This document shows, piece after piece, positions 39,196 through 51,542 of a DNA stretch of 64,000 nt. The first letter of the stretch is position 1. Every line of letters starts with the position of its first letter. Source of the stretch: an uncultured Clostridia bacterium (GTDB lineage: Bacteria > Bacillota > Clostridia > TANB77 > CAG-508); the NCBI GenBank assembly GCA_944388935.1, contig CALXKK010000008.1, forward strand, positions 1 through 64,000, written 5' to 3'. The position numbers were made by a program, and so were the translations under genes. The notes under the pieces were generated by a model that did no database searches, was not told the origin of the DNA, and saw only the letters and a list, made by a program, of their open reading frames with translations.

Positions 39196-42100
39196 TTATA
39201 ATACATATCTCTTGATTGCCCATATTCCGCCTGTTAACATTGCTACTACTACAAATCCTAATCCTATATAAACTGGTGTGTCACCAAGTTTTACTGTTAA
39301 CATTACTGGTGCATCATCTATATCGTCTTCTCCTGGTACATCATTATCAGGTGTTGAGTCTATATCTGGTGTATGGCTATCGTTATAGTCTTCGCTTATT
39401 TCTGCTACGTTTGTTTTTAATCCCATATTATCCTGTCCATTTATCCATGTTAGGACAATTGATACTGTTGCGCTTTCTCCTGGTTGTAATAATGTGTTTT
39501 CTAATAATCTTGTTCCTACTCTTTCTTGTCCGTTTAATGGATCTCTTGGGTACCAGTCTGGGTTATCTTCTTGTACGAATCTTAATCCTGCTGGGATGTA
39601 ATCTGTTACTTCCTTAGCGTATCCAGCTATTTCACCTTCGTTTGTTACTTTTATTTGGAATTCGAATTTTACTGTTACTTTGTTTATGTCTTGTCTTCCT
39701 AAATCTACTTTTGCTGGTGGTTCTGGGTTTTCGTCTCCTGTATGTCCTGTTTCTTGTACTGTTACTGAACCGTCTTGGTTTGTTACTATTGCTTTACTTA
39801 CCCATTTCTTTAATGCTAAATCGAAGTATTTTACTTTTACGAATTCTTTATCCAAGTCATCCTCTTTGTTCCACTCATTATTGTTATCTGGAGTAGAATC
39901 TATATCATCTACTGGATTATTATCTTCGTCTCTATCATCTGCTATTTCTGCTGTGTTTACTAAGATTCTGTCTGATGTATTAGGTTCTGTTACTCTAAAT
40001 GCTATTTTTAAATCTCTATAGTCTGGGTTTGTATCTGTTATTCCTAAGTCTGGGTCAAATGCCTTTATTAGGTTTGCTCCTTCTGTTTGTTCTTGTTCTT
40101 TAGATAAGTAGTCTGTTTCTATTGTTTTTCCATCTTCAGAAAGTACCCATCTATATTCTTGGTTAATTTCATTATCTGGTAAGAATTCCAATCCATCTGG
40201 TACATCATCTTTAATTAAGCTTGCATATCCATTCATTAATCCTTCGTTAAAGATTCTTAATGTATATGTTACGATGTTTCCATTTTCTACTTCTACTGGG
40301 TCCTTTGTATGGTCATAATGAATATTTCCATCTTCACCCATGCTTAGTTGTGGAATTCTTGTATCTACAACTTGGTCATCTACTGCTGTTATGAATTTTC
40401 TTAATGCTAAGTCGAAGTATACTACTCTTACTTTTTCGAAGTCGTCATCGTCTTCTTGTCCTGGTACATAGTCTTTGTCTGATTCATCATCTTTGTAATT
40501 TGGTAAATCTTCATCACTTGGTACCTTTACATTATCAGGTGTAGAATCTCTATCGTTTACATCGTCTCCGTTAGAATCTTTATCCTCTGTTATTTCTGCT
40601 AAGTTTGTTAATTTCTTATTGAATTCTGCAGAGTCTTTTATTCTAACTGCTATTTTTACATCTTTGTAATCCAATGTTTTTCCATCAAAAGCTTTTAATA
40701 AGTTTTGTCTTGATGATGTTTCTTTTTCTTTTGATAGATAATCTGTTGTTACTGTTCTTCCATCACTTGAAACTTTCCATTCATATTCTTTGTTTATTTC
40801 ATTATCTGGTAAGAATTCTAATTCTTCTGGTAATTTATCTGTTACTTCGTTTGCATAACCATCCATAGAACCTTCGTTATATACTCTTATTGTATATATT
40901 ACGACATCTCCTCTTTGCATATCTATAGGAGTTTTTGGATGATTATATGTAGCTGTTGTTGATGTTCCATCAACTAAGTGAGATACATCAACTTGTGGCT
41001 CTCTATTTGTTATTTCTGTGTCATTTCTTCCTGTAATGAATTTTCTTAATGATAAATCAAAATATCCAACTATTAATTTTTCGAAGTCATCATCATCTTG
41101 TTGACCTTTATAATAATAATTGCTGTCGTCTAATTCTTCTTTATTGTTATTTCCTGTGTAGTCTTCCATGTTGTCTTTGTTTACATTAGGTTTTGTTGAT
41201 GGTTCAGAATCTCTATCTGCATTTTGTTGATTTGTAATTGTTACATTTGATTCTGCATCATATTCTTCTGAAATATATGCTACGTTTGTTAATACTTGTT
41301 CCTTATATATTGGAACTGCTGTTACTGTACATTCTATTTCGATTGTTTCTGAGTCTAAAGTATTTCCATTGTATGCATCTAGATTATCTGTGTTTGAAGC
41401 AACTCTCTTTAATTTTAATAAATTATCTGATTCACTATATGAATCTAATTCGAAGTTTCCAGATACTACTTTGTTAAATCTTAATCCTGTTGGTAATTGG
41501 TCTTCTACTTTAGTTGCTCTTCCGGCTTTTTCACCTTCATTATATATTGTAATGTTATAAGTTACTTTATCTCCTGTTGTAACTCTTACTGGATCTTTTC
41601 TGTGTTTATATGTTGCTGTTGTTCCACTTGTTATAGTACTTGTATCTATGTTTGGAACTCTTGTATTTTCAACTGCAACATCATTTACTTTTGTTATATA
41701 TTTTCTTAATGCTAAATCAAAATATTTTGCCTTGTTTTCTACTGTTACAGTAATTGTATTTCCAGAAAGCTGTAAACTTGCTCCTGTTTGTGGATTTGTT
41801 ATTTGTGCATTAGACATTTTATATGTGTTATTTTCGAATACTTTTGTTACTTGTATTGTTATTGGGTTTGCTATTATTTTTTCGTATCCTGCTGGAGCTT
41901 TTGTTTCTTCTATTGTTATTGTATCTGTTCCAGTAGCATTTACTGCTATAGGTCCTACATTTATTTCTCCATTTGAATTTGTTGTTTGTGTTGTTGTTCC
42001 ATTTGGAGAACTTATTTTGAATTCTGCACCTTGTAATCTATTGTCTGTATTTCCTTGTTGTACCTTTATAAGTTTTAAATTATATTCTGTTGGAATTGGT

Positions 42101-43983
42101 ATCAATTTATTTTCTACTGTTACTGTTATTGTATTTCCAGATAAACTTAAACTTGCTCCTGTTTGTGCGTTTGTTATTTTTGCATCTGACATTGAATATG
42201 TATTATTTTGGAATACTTTTGTTACTTGTACAGTTATTGGTGCTGTTATAATTTTGTCGTATCCATCTGGAGCTTTTGTTTCTTCTATTGTTATTGTATC
42301 TGTTCCAGTAGCATTTACTGCAATTGGTCCAATATTTATTTCTCCACTTGCATTTGTTGTTTGTGTTATTTCTCCATTTGGTGAGTTTATTTTAAATTCT
42401 GCACCTTGCAATTTCTTACTTGTATTTCCTTGTTCAACTTTTACCAGTTTTAAATTATATTCACTGTTTTTCGGTATTAATTTGTTCTGTACCGTTACAT
42501 TTATCGTTGTTCCAGATAAGCTTAAACTTGCTCCTGTTTGTTGGTTTGTTATTTGAGCATTTGTTAATGTGTACTGACTACCTGATAAAGCTGTAGTAGC
42601 TCTTATTGTTATAGGAGAAGTAATTATCTTATCATATCCATCCGGTGCTTTTGTTTCTTCTATTGTTATTGTGTCTGTTCCTGCACTTCTTATAGGAATT
42701 GGTCCAACATTAATTTCTCCACTTGAGTTTGTTGTTTGTGTTGATGTTCCTAAAGGTGATGTTATTTTGAATTGTGCACCTTGTAATTTTTTGCTTGCAT
42801 CTGCAGAATCTACTTTTATTAATTTTAAGTTGTATGAACCTGGTGTTGGGAATGTTACAGTTTGAGAAGCATCAAAATTATTTGGTGTTCTTGATACTTC
42901 TACTATTGGTTGTACTGTGTTATTACCAGTTTTTGCCCAATATGTTGCTTTTGTTGTTGTAAAGCTTCCATTCATTGCAATTTTTATACTTGTTATATTA
43001 TCTGAATTTACAGTGTCTATTGGTATTCTTAAATAGAAATTGCTTCCTATTAATTGTTCCAATGTTTTGCTTGTAGCAGATTTGTTACTATCTAATAATG
43101 TGTATTTTCCATCTATGTTTGTTCCACTTTGGTTTGTTACAGTAAATGATACTGTGTATGGTGTATCATTGTTTTTATTTACTTTAAATGGTCCTACTAT
43201 ATAATTATTTCCGCTTACTTCTAATGATGGTTTTTGGTTATCCATAGAAAGTGGAACTCCTGTACTATTTCCGCTTTCTGTTGCATTTTTTGAACTACTT
43301 ACAAGATATACAAATAACTTAGACATTTGGTCATATCTTGTTTGGTTACTATCTTCTATTGCTTTATATTCGCTTGTTACACCTCCAGATTCCTTTTTAG
43401 ATTCCAATACTGTTTGGAATGAAGGTTCACCAGCATAGTCTTGATGATATGTAGAATTATCATAATTTGTATAATACCAAATTGCTAATTGTTGTACTAC
43501 ATCTATATCATCATCTGTTAATTCTATATTTCCGCTTATTCCTGCATCACTTAATAATTTTGCTCTATCAGTACTTGCTGTTGAAGCACTTGGTATGTAT
43601 GCATGGTTTAAAATCCATACAATTGAATTATAGTATTGTGATGGTACTGGTAAAGTACTCATACTACTTTTATTCATAAAATCGTATGATAAATCATATG
43701 TTTCTTTAAATACTCCTGGTCTTGCTGTATAGAAACCTTGTTCTGCTTTTAGACAGTATAGTGTTTTATCATAATTTATTGCACTTCCTGAATAAGTTAC
43801 TATTTTCCATACATATTTATCGCTTACTTTATATCCGTATTGAGCTCCATCACTTCTGGTTTTTCTATATTCTTGTAAACCAAATTCTTGTGATGCCGCT
43901 TGAACACTGCCCGTAAGCAATGCAATTAACATAAATGTTATTGCGACTATTAAAAACATCATTTTCTTTTTTAATATTTTCAT
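39196..43983 (-). CDS. Thioester-domain surface adhesin with three SpaA and four FDLALRKF repeats (1595 aa)
   Basis: Secreted, membrane-tethered adhesin, paralogue of the 1267-aa protein. Signal peptide 1-30 (GSVQAA). Thioester domain about 33-380: Cys77 in LYCLKAEQGFY and Gln165 in VQQLAIWYY are the expected thioester residues. Three near-identical SpaA/Cna-B domains of about 124 residues follow (about 381-749), each starting YNLKL[IV]KV, with a TNSSGEINVGPI loop and an EETKAPDGYDKI strand. Then four FDL[AS]LRK[FY]/FDLALKKW isopeptide/DUF11-like repeats with acidic linkers. The C-terminus is a hydrophobic helix ending KRYVL; no LPXTG. Start: ATG; AAAGGA lies 11 nt upstream, rather far, but the signal peptide fits. 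Its own TTGACT/TATAAT promoter lies 60 nt upstream. Function inferred: covalent adhesin tip presented on a rigid stalk. Confidence 0.93.
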   Translation of the reverse strand: MKILKKKMMFLIVAITFMLIALLTGSVQAASQEFGLQEYRKTRSDGAQYGYKVSDKYVWKIVTYSGSAINYDKTLYCLKAEQGFYTARPGVFKETYDLSYDFMNKSSMSTLPVPSQYYNSIVWILNHAYIPSASTASTDRAKLLSDAGISGNIELTDDDIDVVQQLAIWYYTNYDNSTYHQDYAGEPSFQTVLESKKESGGVTSEYKAIEDSNQTRYDQMSKLFVYLVSSSKNATESGNSTGVPLSMDNQKPSLEVSGNNYIVGPFKVNKNNDTPYTVSFTVTNQSGTNIDGKYTLLDSNKSATSKTLEQLIGSNFYLRIPIDTVNSDNITSIKIAMNGSFTTTKATYWAKTGNNTVQPIVEVSRTPNNFDASQTVTFPTPGSYNLKLIKVDSADASKKLQGAQFKITSPLGTSTQTTNSSGEINVGPIPIRSAGTDTITIEETKAPDGYDKIITSPITIRATTALSGSQYTLTNAQITNQQTGASLSLSGTTINVTVQNKLIPKNSEYNLKLVKVEQGNTSKKLQGAEFKINSPNGEITQTTNASGEINIGPIAVNATGTDTITIEETKAPDGYDKIITAPITVQVTKVFQNNTYSMSDAKITNAQTGASLSLSGNTITVTVENKLIPIPTEYNLKLIKVQQGNTDNRLQGAEFKISSPNGTTTQTTNSNGEINVGPIAVNATGTDTITIEETKAPAGYEKIIANPITIQVTKVFENNTYKMSNAQITNPQTGASLQLSGNTITVTVENKAKYFDLALRKYITKVNDVAVENTRVPNIDTSTITSGTTATYKHRKDPVRVTTGDKVTYNITIYNEGEKAGRATKVEDQLPTGLRFNKVVSGNFELDSYSESDNLLKLKRVASNTDNLDAYNGNTLDSETIEIECTVTAVPIYKEQVLTNVAYISEEYDAESNVTITNQQNADRDSEPSTKPNVNKDNMEDYTGNNNKEELDDSNYYYKGQQDDDDFEKLIVGYFDLSLRKFITGRNDTEITNREPQVDVSHLVDGTSTTATYNHPKTPIDMQRGDVVIYTIRVYNEGSMDGYANEVTDKLPEELEFLPDNEINKEYEWKVSSDGRTVTTDYLSKEKETSSRQNLLKAFDGKTLDYKDVKIAVRIKDSAEFNKKLTNLAEITEDKDSNGDDVNDRDSTPDNVKVPSDEDLPNYKDDESDKDYVPGQEDDDDFEKVRVVYFDLALRKFITAVDDQVVDTRIPQLSMGEDGNIHYDHTKDPVEVENGNIVTYTLRIFNEGLMNGYASLIKDDVPDGLEFLPDNEINQEYRWVLSEDGKTIETDYLSKEQEQTEGANLIKAFDPDLGITDTNPDYRDLKIAFRVTEPNTSDRILVNTAEIADDRDEDNNPVDDIDSTPDNNNEWNKEDDLDKEFVKVKYFDLALKKWVSKAIVTNQDGSVTVQETGHTGDENPEPPAKVDLGRQDINKVTVKFEFQIKVTNEGEIAGYAKEVTDYIPAGLRFVQEDNPDWYPRDPLNGQERVGTRLLENTLLQPGESATVSIVLTWINGQDNMGLKTNVAEISEDYNDSHTPDIDSTPDNDVPGEDDIDDAPVMLTVKLGDTPVYIGLGFVVVAMLTGGIWAIKRYVL
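41735..42845 (-). repeat. Three tandem SpaA-domain repeats, about 372 bp each
   Basis: Three copies beginning near 42838, 42465 and 42093 (minus-strand order), very similar in DNA. The third and second differ mostly at synonymous or conservative sites. Copy number could change by recombination. Confidence 0.8.
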
Positions 43984-44042
43984 ACATCATCAATTCCTTT
44001 TATTTTTTTCGTTTATCTCATTAATAAACACATCTAATATAA

Positions 44043-44072
44043 ATTATACTACTTTTTATATACTAAAGTCAA
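44043..44072 (-). promoter_or_regulatory. Sigma-A promoter of the 1595-aa adhesin gene
   Basis: Minus strand: TTGACT (44067-44072), 18 nt, TATAAT (44043-44048). Predicted leader is about 50 nt. A strong promoter by consensus. Confidence 0.75.
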
Positions 44073-44154
44073 TTATTTTTTACGTAAACTAGCAAATTTT
44101 TACAAATAGCTACAAAAATCCCTTTAAGCATTGATAATCTGCCTTTTTTTAAGT

Positions 44155-44190
44155 ACAAAAAAAGGTAACTAAAATTAGTTACCTTTTTGC
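44155..44190 (-). terminator. Intrinsic terminator behind rpoC
   Basis: GGTAACTAA (44164-44172) pairs with TTAGTTACC (44175-44183), extended by A-T pairs (about 44159-44188). On the minus strand the stem is followed by TTTTTTT. It separates the rpoBC transcript from the adhesin promoter at 44043. Confidence 0.85.
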
Positions 44191-44233
44191 TTGTTTTTAT
44201 TTATAAATGTTATATATCTGGAAGCTCAGATTT

Positions 44234-47200
44234 CTATGCGTTTTGTTCTTCTGCTTTTTCTTCCTCTTCTTCGCCTTCTACACGAATTTTTAGATTCTTG
44301 TATCTATCCATTCCTGTTCCAGCTGGTATTAATTTACCAATCATAACATTTTCTTTTAATCCCATAAGTTCGTCTGTCTTTCCTTTTATTGCTGCATCTG
44401 TTAATACTCTTGTTGTCTCTTGGAAAGATGCTGCAGATAAGAAGCTTTCTGTAGCAAGTGATGCTTTTGTTATACCAAGTAATACACGTTTTGCTGTTGC
44501 TGGTCTCTTTCCTTCTGCTATTGCTTTTTCATTTTCTTCTTCGAAGTCATAAATATTTACTAAAGAACCTGGGAATAAATCTGTATCTCCGTTATCTTCT
44601 ATTCTAACTTTCTTAATCATTTGTCTTCCGATAACTTCGATGTGTTTATCGTTTATATCAACACCTTGGTTTCTATAAACTTTTTGTACTTCTTGTACTA
44701 AGTAAGTGTAAACGCCTTCTACACCTTTTACTTTTAGGATATCATTTGGATTTAATGAACCTGTTGTTATTGGGTCTCCGGCTTCTATTTCGTCGCCATC
44801 CATAACTTTTAGTTTTGCTCCAAATGGTATTGTATATGTCTTAGAATTGTCTTTAGAAGTAATAACAACTTCTTTCTTCTTTTTGTCTTCTACGATTTTT
44901 ACTTTACCAGAGATTTCTGCCATAATAGCTTGACCCTTTGGTTTTCTAGCTTCGAATAACTCTTCAACTCTAGGAAGACCTTGTGTGATATCTGCAACAC
45001 CTGCAACACCACCAGAGTGGATAGTTCTCATAGTAAGCTGTGTACCAGGCTCACCAATTGATTGTGCTGCTATAACGCCAACAGCTTCACCGATGTTTAC
45101 TAAGTCTTTTCTTGCTAGTCCCATTCCGTAACATTTACGACATACACCTTGTTTACATTTACATGCTAGAACAGAACGTACTTTTACTTTTTCTATTCCT
45201 GCTGCGACAATCTTATCTGCTATATCTTCTGTTATCATAGTATTTGTATCTACTAAGATTTCTCCTGTTTTTGGATCTTTTAAGTCATCTATAACAAATC
45301 TACCAATTAATCTTTCTCTTAATGTTTCAATTATTTGATTTCCTTCTTTGATGTCGCATAATACTATTCCGTCGTGGCTTCCGCAGTCTTCTTCTCTTAC
45401 GATGATATCTTGAGAAACATCAACTAATCTTCTTGTTAAGTATCCAGAGTCTGCTGTTCTTAAAGCTGTATCAGAAAGTCCCTTTCTAGCACCATGTGCA
45501 GAAATGAAGTATTCCAATGCATCTAGACCTTCGGCAAATGAAGATTTGATTGGTATTTCTACTGCTCTACCTGTAGTACTTGCCATAAGACCTCTCATAC
45601 CTGCGATTTGTCTTAATTGGTTCATGTTACCACGGGCTCCAGATTGAACCATCATATATATTGGGTTTAAGTCATCAAAGTTTTTCTTCATTGCTTCTGT
45701 AACTTCATCTGTTGCTTTTTCCCAAACATTAATTACTGCGTTATATCTTTCTTCGTCTGTTATTAAACCACGTTTAAATTGTTTTCTTATTTGTTCTACT
45801 TTTTCTTCTGCTTTTGCTAATATTTCTTTCTTTTCTGGTGGTACTTTAACATCTGCAACAGAGAAAGTAACACCTGCTAAAGTAGAATATTTAAATCCTA
45901 TTGCTTTAATGTAGTCTAATACTTCTGCAGATACAGATAATCCATGTACATTTATACATCTATTAACAATATCTCCTAAGTTTTTCTTTATAACTGGGAA
46001 GTTTATCTCTAAATCGAATTCGTGTTCTGGATCTGTTCTATCTACATATCCTAAATCTTGTGGAATTCCTTCGTTATAAATAATTCTTCCTACTGTTGTT
46101 TGAACTTTCTTTCTCTTTATTTGTCCATCTACTTCTTTACTAAATCTTACATATATTTTTGCGTGTATTCCAACATCATGGTTTTCGTAAGCCATTATAG
46201 CTTCATCTTTATCTTTGAAGTACATACCTTCACCTTTTTCGCCATCTAAGGCCATTGTTAGGTAATAACTTCCAAGAACCATATCTAGTGTTGGTACTGT
46301 AACTGGTTTACCATCTTGTGGTTTTAATAGGTTGTTTACAGAAAGCATTAAAAATCTTGCTTCTGCTTGTGCTTCTGGTGATAATGGTAAGTGAATAGCC
46401 ATTTGGTCACCATCGAAGTCTGCGTTGAATGGTGTACAAACTAATGGATGTAGTTTTATAGCTCTACCTTCTACTAGTACTGGCTCGAATGCTTGTATAC
46501 CAAGTCTGTGAAGTGTTGGAGCACGGTTTAACATTACTGGATGATCTTTTATAACATCTTCTAGTATTTCCCATACTTCTGGGCTTAGTCTTTCTACCAT
46601 TCTCTTAGCATTTTTAATATTATGTGCAATATTTCTAGCAACTAGCTCTTTCATAACAAATGGTTTGAATAATTCTACAGCCATTTCTTTTGGAAGACCA
46701 CATTGATATATTTTTAGTTCTGGTCCTACAACGATAACTGAACGACCAGAGTAGTCAACTCTTTTTCCTAATAAGTTTTGACGGAATCTACCTTGTTTTC
46801 CTTTTAGTAAGTCTGATAATGATTTTAATGGTCTGTTTCCAGCACCTGTTACTGGTCTACCACGTCTTCCATTATCTATTAATGCATCTACAGATTCTTG
46901 TAACATTCTTTTTTCGTTTCTTACAATTATTTCTGGAGCACCCAATTCTAGTAATCTCTTTAATCTGTTATTTCTGTTTATAACTCTTCTATATAAATCG
47001 TTTAAGTCTGATGTTGCAAATCTACCACCATCTAATTGTACCATTGGTCTTAAATCTGGTGGGATAACAGGAATAACATTCATAACCATCCATTCTGGTC
47101 TATTTCCAGATAATCTGAATGCTTCTACTGTATCTAATCTTTTTACTAGTTTTACTTTCTTTTGCTCACTTGCTTTAGAGATTTCTTTCTTTAACTCTGC

Positions 47201-47767
47201 TGATAATTTTTCTAGGTCTATTTTCTCTAATAATTTTCTTAGAGCTCCTGCACCCATTTCTGCTTTAAATGAATCTTTTCCGTATTTTTCTACTGCTTCT
47301 TGATATTCTCTTTCATTTAAAACTTGTGCTTCCATTAAGCCTGATGTTCCTTTATCTGTTACAACATATGATGCAAAATATATAACTCTTTCTAGGTTTC
47401 TTGGAGAAATATCTAGCATTAAAGCTATTCTGCTAGGTATTCCTTTGAAAAACCAAATATGTGCGATTGGTGCTGCAAGTTCGATATGTCCCATTCTTTC
47501 ACGTCTAACCTTTGATTTTGTAACTTCTACACCACATCTATCGCAAACTATTCCTTTATATCTAACCCTTTTATATTTACCACAATGACATTCCCAGTCT
47601 TTTACTGGTCCAAATATTCTTTCACAGAACAAACCATCTTTTTCTGGTTTTAATGTTCTGTAGTTTATAGTTTCTGGTTTTTTAACTTCACCTTTTGACC
47701 ATTCTCTTATTTTTTCATCAGAAGCTAAACCAATTTTTATTTTATCAAAGACTTCTAACTCGTCCAT
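44234..47767 (-). CDS. rpoC: DNA-directed RNA polymerase subunit beta' (1177 aa)
   Basis: Largest subunit of RNA polymerase; forms the active-site half of the DNA cleft with RpoB. Zinc-binding Cys60, Cys62, Cys75 and Cys78 near the N-terminus; the catalytic Mg-binding motif [10 protein letters not shown] starts at residue 448 (Asp450, Asp452, Asp454). The second Cys cluster ([14 protein letters not shown]) and the C-terminal [11 protein letters not shown] motif are intact. Length is normal for Clostridia, with no large insertion. Start: ATG with GGGGG at 5-nt spacing. It follows rpoB after 37 bp, so the two are cotranscribed. The C-terminus ends in a Glu-rich tail ([14 protein letters not shown]). 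Confidence 0.99.
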   Translation of the reverse strand: MDELEVFDKIKIGLASDEKIREWSKGEVKKPETINYRTLKPEKDGLFCERIFGPVKDWECHCGKYKRVRYKGIVCDRCGVEVTKSKVRRERMGHIELAAPIAHIWFFKGIPSRIALMLDISPRNLERVIYFASYVVTDKGTSGLMEAQVLNEREYQEAVEKYGKDSFKAEMGAGALRKLLEKIDLEKLSAELKKEISKASEQKKVKLVKRLDTVEAFRLSGNRPEWMVMNVIPVIPPDLRPMVQLDGGRFATSDLNDLYRRVINRNNRLKRLLELGAPEIIVRNEKRMLQESVDALIDNGRRGRPVTGAGNRPLKSLSDLLKGKQGRFRQNLLGKRVDYSGRSVIVVGPELKIYQCGLPKEMAVELFKPFVMKELVARNIAHNIKNAKRMVERLSPEVWEILEDVIKDHPVMLNRAPTLHRLGIQAFEPVLVEGRAIKLHPLVCTPFNADFDGDQMAIHLPLSPEAQAEARFLMLSVNNLLKPQDGKPVTVPTLDMVLGSYYLTMALDGEKGEGMYFKDKDEAIMAYENHDVGIHAKIYVRFSKEVDGQIKRKKVQTTVGRIIYNEGIPQDLGYVDRTDPEHEFDLEINFPVIKKNLGDIVNRCINVHGLSVSAEVLDYIKAIGFKYSTLAGVTFSVADVKVPPEKKEILAKAEEKVEQIRKQFKRGLITDEERYNAVINVWEKATDEVTEAMKKNFDDLNPIYMMVQSGARGNMNQLRQIAGMRGLMASTTGRAVEIPIKSSFAEGLDALEYFISAHGARKGLSDTALRTADSGYLTRRLVDVSQDIIVREEDCGSHDGIVLCDIKEGNQIIETLRERLIGRFVIDDLKDPKTGEILVDTNTMITEDIADKIVAAGIEKVKVRSVLACKCKQGVCRKCYGMGLARKDLVNIGEAVGVIAAQSIGEPGTQLTMRTIHSGGVAGVADITQGLPRVEELFEARKPKGQAIMAEISGKVKIVEDKKKKEVVITSKDNSKTYTIPFGAKLKVMDGDEIEAGDPITTGSLNPNDILKVKGVEGVYTYLVQEVQKVYRNQGVDINDKHIEVIGRQMIKKVRIEDNGDTDLFPGSLVNIYDFEEENEKAIAEGKRPATAKRVLLGITKASLATESFLSAASFQETTRVLTDAAIKGKTDELMGLKENVMIGKLIPAGTGMDRYKNLKIRVEGEEEEEKAEEQNA

Positions 47768-47804
47768 TTCTTGCCCCCTTGACTTTATTTTTTAGTTTTT
47801 TAAA

Positions 47805-50800
47805 CTATTCATTATCTTCATCATTATTTTCATCAAGATTGTCTTTCGCTAAGTCATTACCATATAGGCCTTCATCATCTAAAAGTTCGTCATTTTTAAA
47901 TAGTTCATCACTATCTTCTTCTTTATTTACGTCTATTTCTTCATTATCTGCTTCTATATAAGAATCTTCTATTTCATGTTCATTTAGAACTAAATCTTCT
48001 TTCTTCTTTGCTTCGTTATAGTCGATACCTTCGTCTATATCTTCTTTTAGTTCTACCTCTTTATTATCTTTTGTATATAGTCTAATGTCTAAGCCTAATG
48101 ATTGAAGTTCTTTTATTAATACTTTGAATGTTTCAGGTACTCCTGGTTCTGGAATATTTTCTCCTTTTACAATTGCTTCATAAGTTTTAACTCTTCCTAC
48201 TACATCATCAGATTTAACAGTTAACATTTCTTGTAATGTATGTGCTGCACCATATGCTTCTAGTGCCCAAACTTCCATTTCTCCGAAACGTTGTCCACCA
48301 AATTGAGCTTTACCTCCTAGTGGTTGTTGTGTAACTAATGAATATGGTCCAGTTGAACGAGCATGTATCTTATCATCTACTAAGTGATGTAGTTTAAGCA
48401 TATACATAACACCTACTGTAATTGGTTCAGCAAATGGATCACCTGTTCTACCATCGTAAAGAATTGTTTTACCATCTGGTGTATTTCCAGATTTAATTAA
48501 TAAATCTTCTATTTCTTCTGCTGTTGCACCATCGAAAACTGGTGTTGCAACATTCCATCCCAATTCTTTTGCAGCTAATCCTAAATGTACCTCTAAAACT
48601 TGACCTAAGTTCATACGAGAAGGAACACCTAATGGGTTTAATAGGATGTCTACTGGTGTACCATCTGGCATAAATGGCATATCTTCTTCTGGTAATATTC
48701 TAGAAATTGTACCTTTATTACCATGACGTCCAGCCATTTTATCTCCAACTGATATTTTTCTTTTTGTTGCAATATAACATCTTATTATTTGGTTAACTCC
48801 AGGTCCTAATTCATCTGAATTATCCCTTGTAAATATTTTTACATCTACTATTGTTCCTGCTTCTCCGTGTGGTACTTTAAGAGATGTATCTCTTACTTCT
48901 CTTGCTTTTTCTCCGAATATTGCACGAAGTAATCTTTCTTCTGCAGTTAATTCTGTTTCTCCCTTAGGAGTAACTTTACCAACTAAGATATCTCCTGGTC
49001 TTACTTCTGCACCAATTCTTATAATTCCATTTTCGTCTAGGTCTTTTAAGCTTTCTTCACCAACATTTGGTATATCTCTTGTTATTTCTTCTGGTCCTAA
49101 TTTAGTATCACGACATTCGCAATCATATTCTTCTATATGAATTGATGTAAATACATCTTCTTTTACTAATCTTTCATTTAAAAGTATAGCATCTTCGTAG
49201 TTGTAACCTTCCCATGTAGAGAATGCTACTAATACGTTTCTTCCTAATGCCATTTCACCATTTTTAGTTGCTGGTCCATCGGCGATTGCATCACCTTTTT
49301 TAACTTTTTCACCTTTTACAACTATTGGTCTTTGGTTGATACATGTACCACCATTTGTTCTTTTAAATTTATTTAATTTATGTGTTTTTGTTGTTCCATT
49401 ATTATATTTAACAGTAATAGCGTCTCCTGTAACCTTTTGGATTACACCGTCATCTTCTGCTAAAATTAATATTCCTGAATCTTTTGCTGCTCTATATTCC
49501 ATACCTGTTCCAACTATTGGAGCTTCTGGCATAATTAATGGAACAGCTTGACGTTGCATGTTTGCACCCATAAGTGCACGTTTTGCATCATCATGCTCTA
49601 AGAATGGTATCATGGCTGCACCAATTGAAACTAATTGTTTTGGTGAAACATCCATTCCTGTTACCATTTCTTTATCTACTTCTATAATATCATTTCTATA
49701 TCTAACTTTAACTCTGTTATTTACGAAGCTTCCATCTTCGTTTAATGGTTCTTCTGCTTCTGCAATATAGTTTCCATCTTCTACGTCTGCACTCATGTAT
49801 TCTACTTTGTCTGTAACTTTATGTGTTTCTGGATCTACTAGTCTGTATGGTGTTTCTATAAATCCATATTCATTTATTTGTGCAAATGATGAAAGTGCAG
49901 ATATAAGTCCAATGTTTGGTCCTTCTGGAGATTCTATTGGGCATAGTCTACCATAGTGTGTATAGTGAATATCACGAACCTCGAAACCTGCTCTTTCTCT
50001 AGAAAGTCCACCAGGTCCTAATGCAGAAATTCTTCTTTTATGTGTTAATTCTGATAGTGGGTTTGTTTGGTCCATAAATTGTGATAATTGTGAACTACCA
50101 AAGAATTCTCTTATTGCTGAAGTTATTGGTTTTGTATTAATTAATGTTTGTGGTGTTACTACATCTAAGTCTTGAATTGTCATTCTTTCACGAACAACTC
50201 TTTCTAGTCTTGTTAAACCAATTCTAAATTGATTTTGTAATAACTCACCAACACAACGGATACGTCTATTTCCTAAATGGTCTATATCATCTATTTCGCC
50301 TATGTTGTGGTCTAAGTTTAATAGATAGTTAACAGATGCTAGTATATCTTCTGTTGTAACATGTTTTGGAACTAATTCATCATATCTATTTTTAATAGCA
50401 TCATGTAAATCTTTTTCCTCTGTGTTGTCTAAGATATTTTTTAATACTTCGTAATTTACCATTTCTTTAAAATGTAAATCTGAGATATCTACATTTGTTA
50501 CGAAATCATGAATATTAACAGTTCCATTTCCTATTATTTTTATTGGAGCGTCATCTACTCTTATTTCTACAACATTTATACCAGAATTTTGTATTTCATC
50601 TGCAACATCTTTTGATATAACTTCTCCTGCTTCTACGAAAACTTCTCCTGTCTCTGGATTTACTATATCTTTGTCTGCAATTTTTCCTGCAATTCTTGTT
50701 GCTAAACATAATTTTTTATTGTATTTGTGTCTTCCTACTTTTGCTAAATCATATCTTCTAGCATCGAAGAATAATCCATTAAATAAGCTTTTAGCAGCAT

Positions 50801-51542
50801 CAACTGTTGGAAGTTCTCCTGGTCTTAATTTTTTGTAAATCTCGATTAAAGCTTCGTCCTGTGTTTTTATTGGATCTTTTTCTAATGTTACTTTTAATTT
50901 TTCTTCATTTCCAAAGAAATCAAGTATTTGTTCATCTGTTGCTAAGCCTAATGCTCTTAATAATGTTGTTACTGGAATTTTTCTAGTTCTATCTACACGA
51001 GCATAGAAAACATCATTGCTGTCTGTTTCGTATTCTATCCATGCACCTCTTATTGGCATTACTGTTGATGTAAATAATTTTTTACCTGTTTTGTCGTAGG
51101 TAAAATCATAGTAACATCCTGGTGAACGAACTAATTGGCTTACTACAACTCTTTCTGCACCATTAATAATAAATGTTCCACTGTCTGTCATTAATGGGAA
51201 ATCTCCTAAATAGATTTCTTGTTCCTTAATTTCGCCAGTTTCACGATTTATTAATCTTACTTTTACATGTAAACGTGTAGAATATGTAGCGTCTCTTTCT
51301 TTAGCTTCTTCTAAAGAATATTTTGTTTTGTCTTCCATGTAGTAATCGAAAAACTCTAGAACTAAATTTCCTGAATAGTCGATAATTGGAGAAATATCTT
51401 TTAAAACTTCACCCAATCCTTCTTCGACAAACCACTCATAAGAATCTCTTTGAACTTTGATTAAGTTTGGCATTTCTATATAATCCCCAACTTTTGCAAA
51501 GTCTTTTCTTGAGCTTTTTTCGTGCTTAATTTCTTTTAACAA
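47805..51542 (-). CDS. rpoB: DNA-directed RNA polymerase subunit beta (1245 aa), TTG start
   Basis: Second-largest RNA polymerase subunit. The rifampicin-binding region [16 protein letters not shown] followed by [13 protein letters not shown] is wild-type at the three main resistance positions (Asp491, His501, Ser506, equal to E. coli 516, 526, 531). The usual conserved end ([19 protein letters not shown]) is followed by about 70 very acidic residues. The start codon is TTG at 51540-51542: AGAGGTGA stands 5 nt upstream and the residues after it ([14 protein letters not shown]) match the usual RpoB N-terminus; no ATG is nearby. A leader of about 445 nt precedes it, and rplJ/rplL, which usually stand upstream in Firmicutes, are absent. 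RpoC follows 37 bp later. Confidence 0.99.
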   Translation of the reverse strand: MLKEIKHEKSSRKDFAKVGDYIEMPNLIKVQRDSYEWFVEEGLGEVLKDISPIIDYSGNLVLEFFDYYMEDKTKYSLEEAKERDATYSTRLHVKVRLINRETGEIKEQEIYLGDFPLMTDSGTFIINGAERVVVSQLVRSPGCYYDFTYDKTGKKLFTSTVMPIRGAWIEYETDSNDVFYARVDRTRKIPVTTLLRALGLATDEQILDFFGNEEKLKVTLEKDPIKTQDEALIEIYKKLRPGELPTVDAAKSLFNGLFFDARRYDLAKVGRHKYNKKLCLATRIAGKIADKDIVNPETGEVFVEAGEVISKDVADEIQNSGINVVEIRVDDAPIKIIGNGTVNIHDFVTNVDISDLHFKEMVNYEVLKNILDNTEEKDLHDAIKNRYDELVPKHVTTEDILASVNYLLNLDHNIGEIDDIDHLGNRRIRCVGELLQNQFRIGLTRLERVVRERMTIQDLDVVTPQTLINTKPITSAIREFFGSSQLSQFMDQTNPLSELTHKRRISALGPGGLSRERAGFEVRDIHYTHYGRLCPIESPEGPNIGLISALSSFAQINEYGFIETPYRLVDPETHKVTDKVEYMSADVEDGNYIAEAEEPLNEDGSFVNNRVKVRYRNDIIEVDKEMVTGMDVSPKQLVSIGAAMIPFLEHDDAKRALMGANMQRQAVPLIMPEAPIVGTGMEYRAAKDSGILILAEDDGVIQKVTGDAITVKYNNGTTKTHKLNKFKRTNGGTCINQRPIVVKGEKVKKGDAIADGPATKNGEMALGRNVLVAFSTWEGYNYEDAILLNERLVKEDVFTSIHIEEYDCECRDTKLGPEEITRDIPNVGEESLKDLDENGIIRIGAEVRPGDILVGKVTPKGETELTAEERLLRAIFGEKAREVRDTSLKVPHGEAGTIVDVKIFTRDNSDELGPGVNQIIRCYIATKRKISVGDKMAGRHGNKGTISRILPEEDMPFMPDGTPVDILLNPLGVPSRMNLGQVLEVHLGLAAKELGWNVATPVFDGATAEEIEDLLIKSGNTPDGKTILYDGRTGDPFAEPITVGVMYMLKLHHLVDDKIHARSTGPYSLVTQQPLGGKAQFGGQRFGEMEVWALEAYGAAHTLQEMLTVKSDDVVGRVKTYEAIVKGENIPEPGVPETFKVLIKELQSLGLDIRLYTKDNKEVELKEDIDEGIDYNEAKKKEDLVLNEHEIEDSYIEADNEEIDVNKEEDSDELFKNDELLDDEGLYGNDLAKDNLDENNDEDNE

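Noticed and set aside
41648-42556. 302-aa plus-strand frame inside the 1595-aa adhesin gene
   Set aside because: It mirrors the three SpaA repeats in antisense, shows the same 372-bp period and has no start signal.
235-43983. LPXTG sorting motifs in the four surface proteins
   Set aside because: I looked at each C-terminus and found none; only the VETGE or LGD variants reported above.
50000-50100. Rifampicin-resistance change in RpoB
   Set aside because: The resistance region is wild-type at the three main positions.
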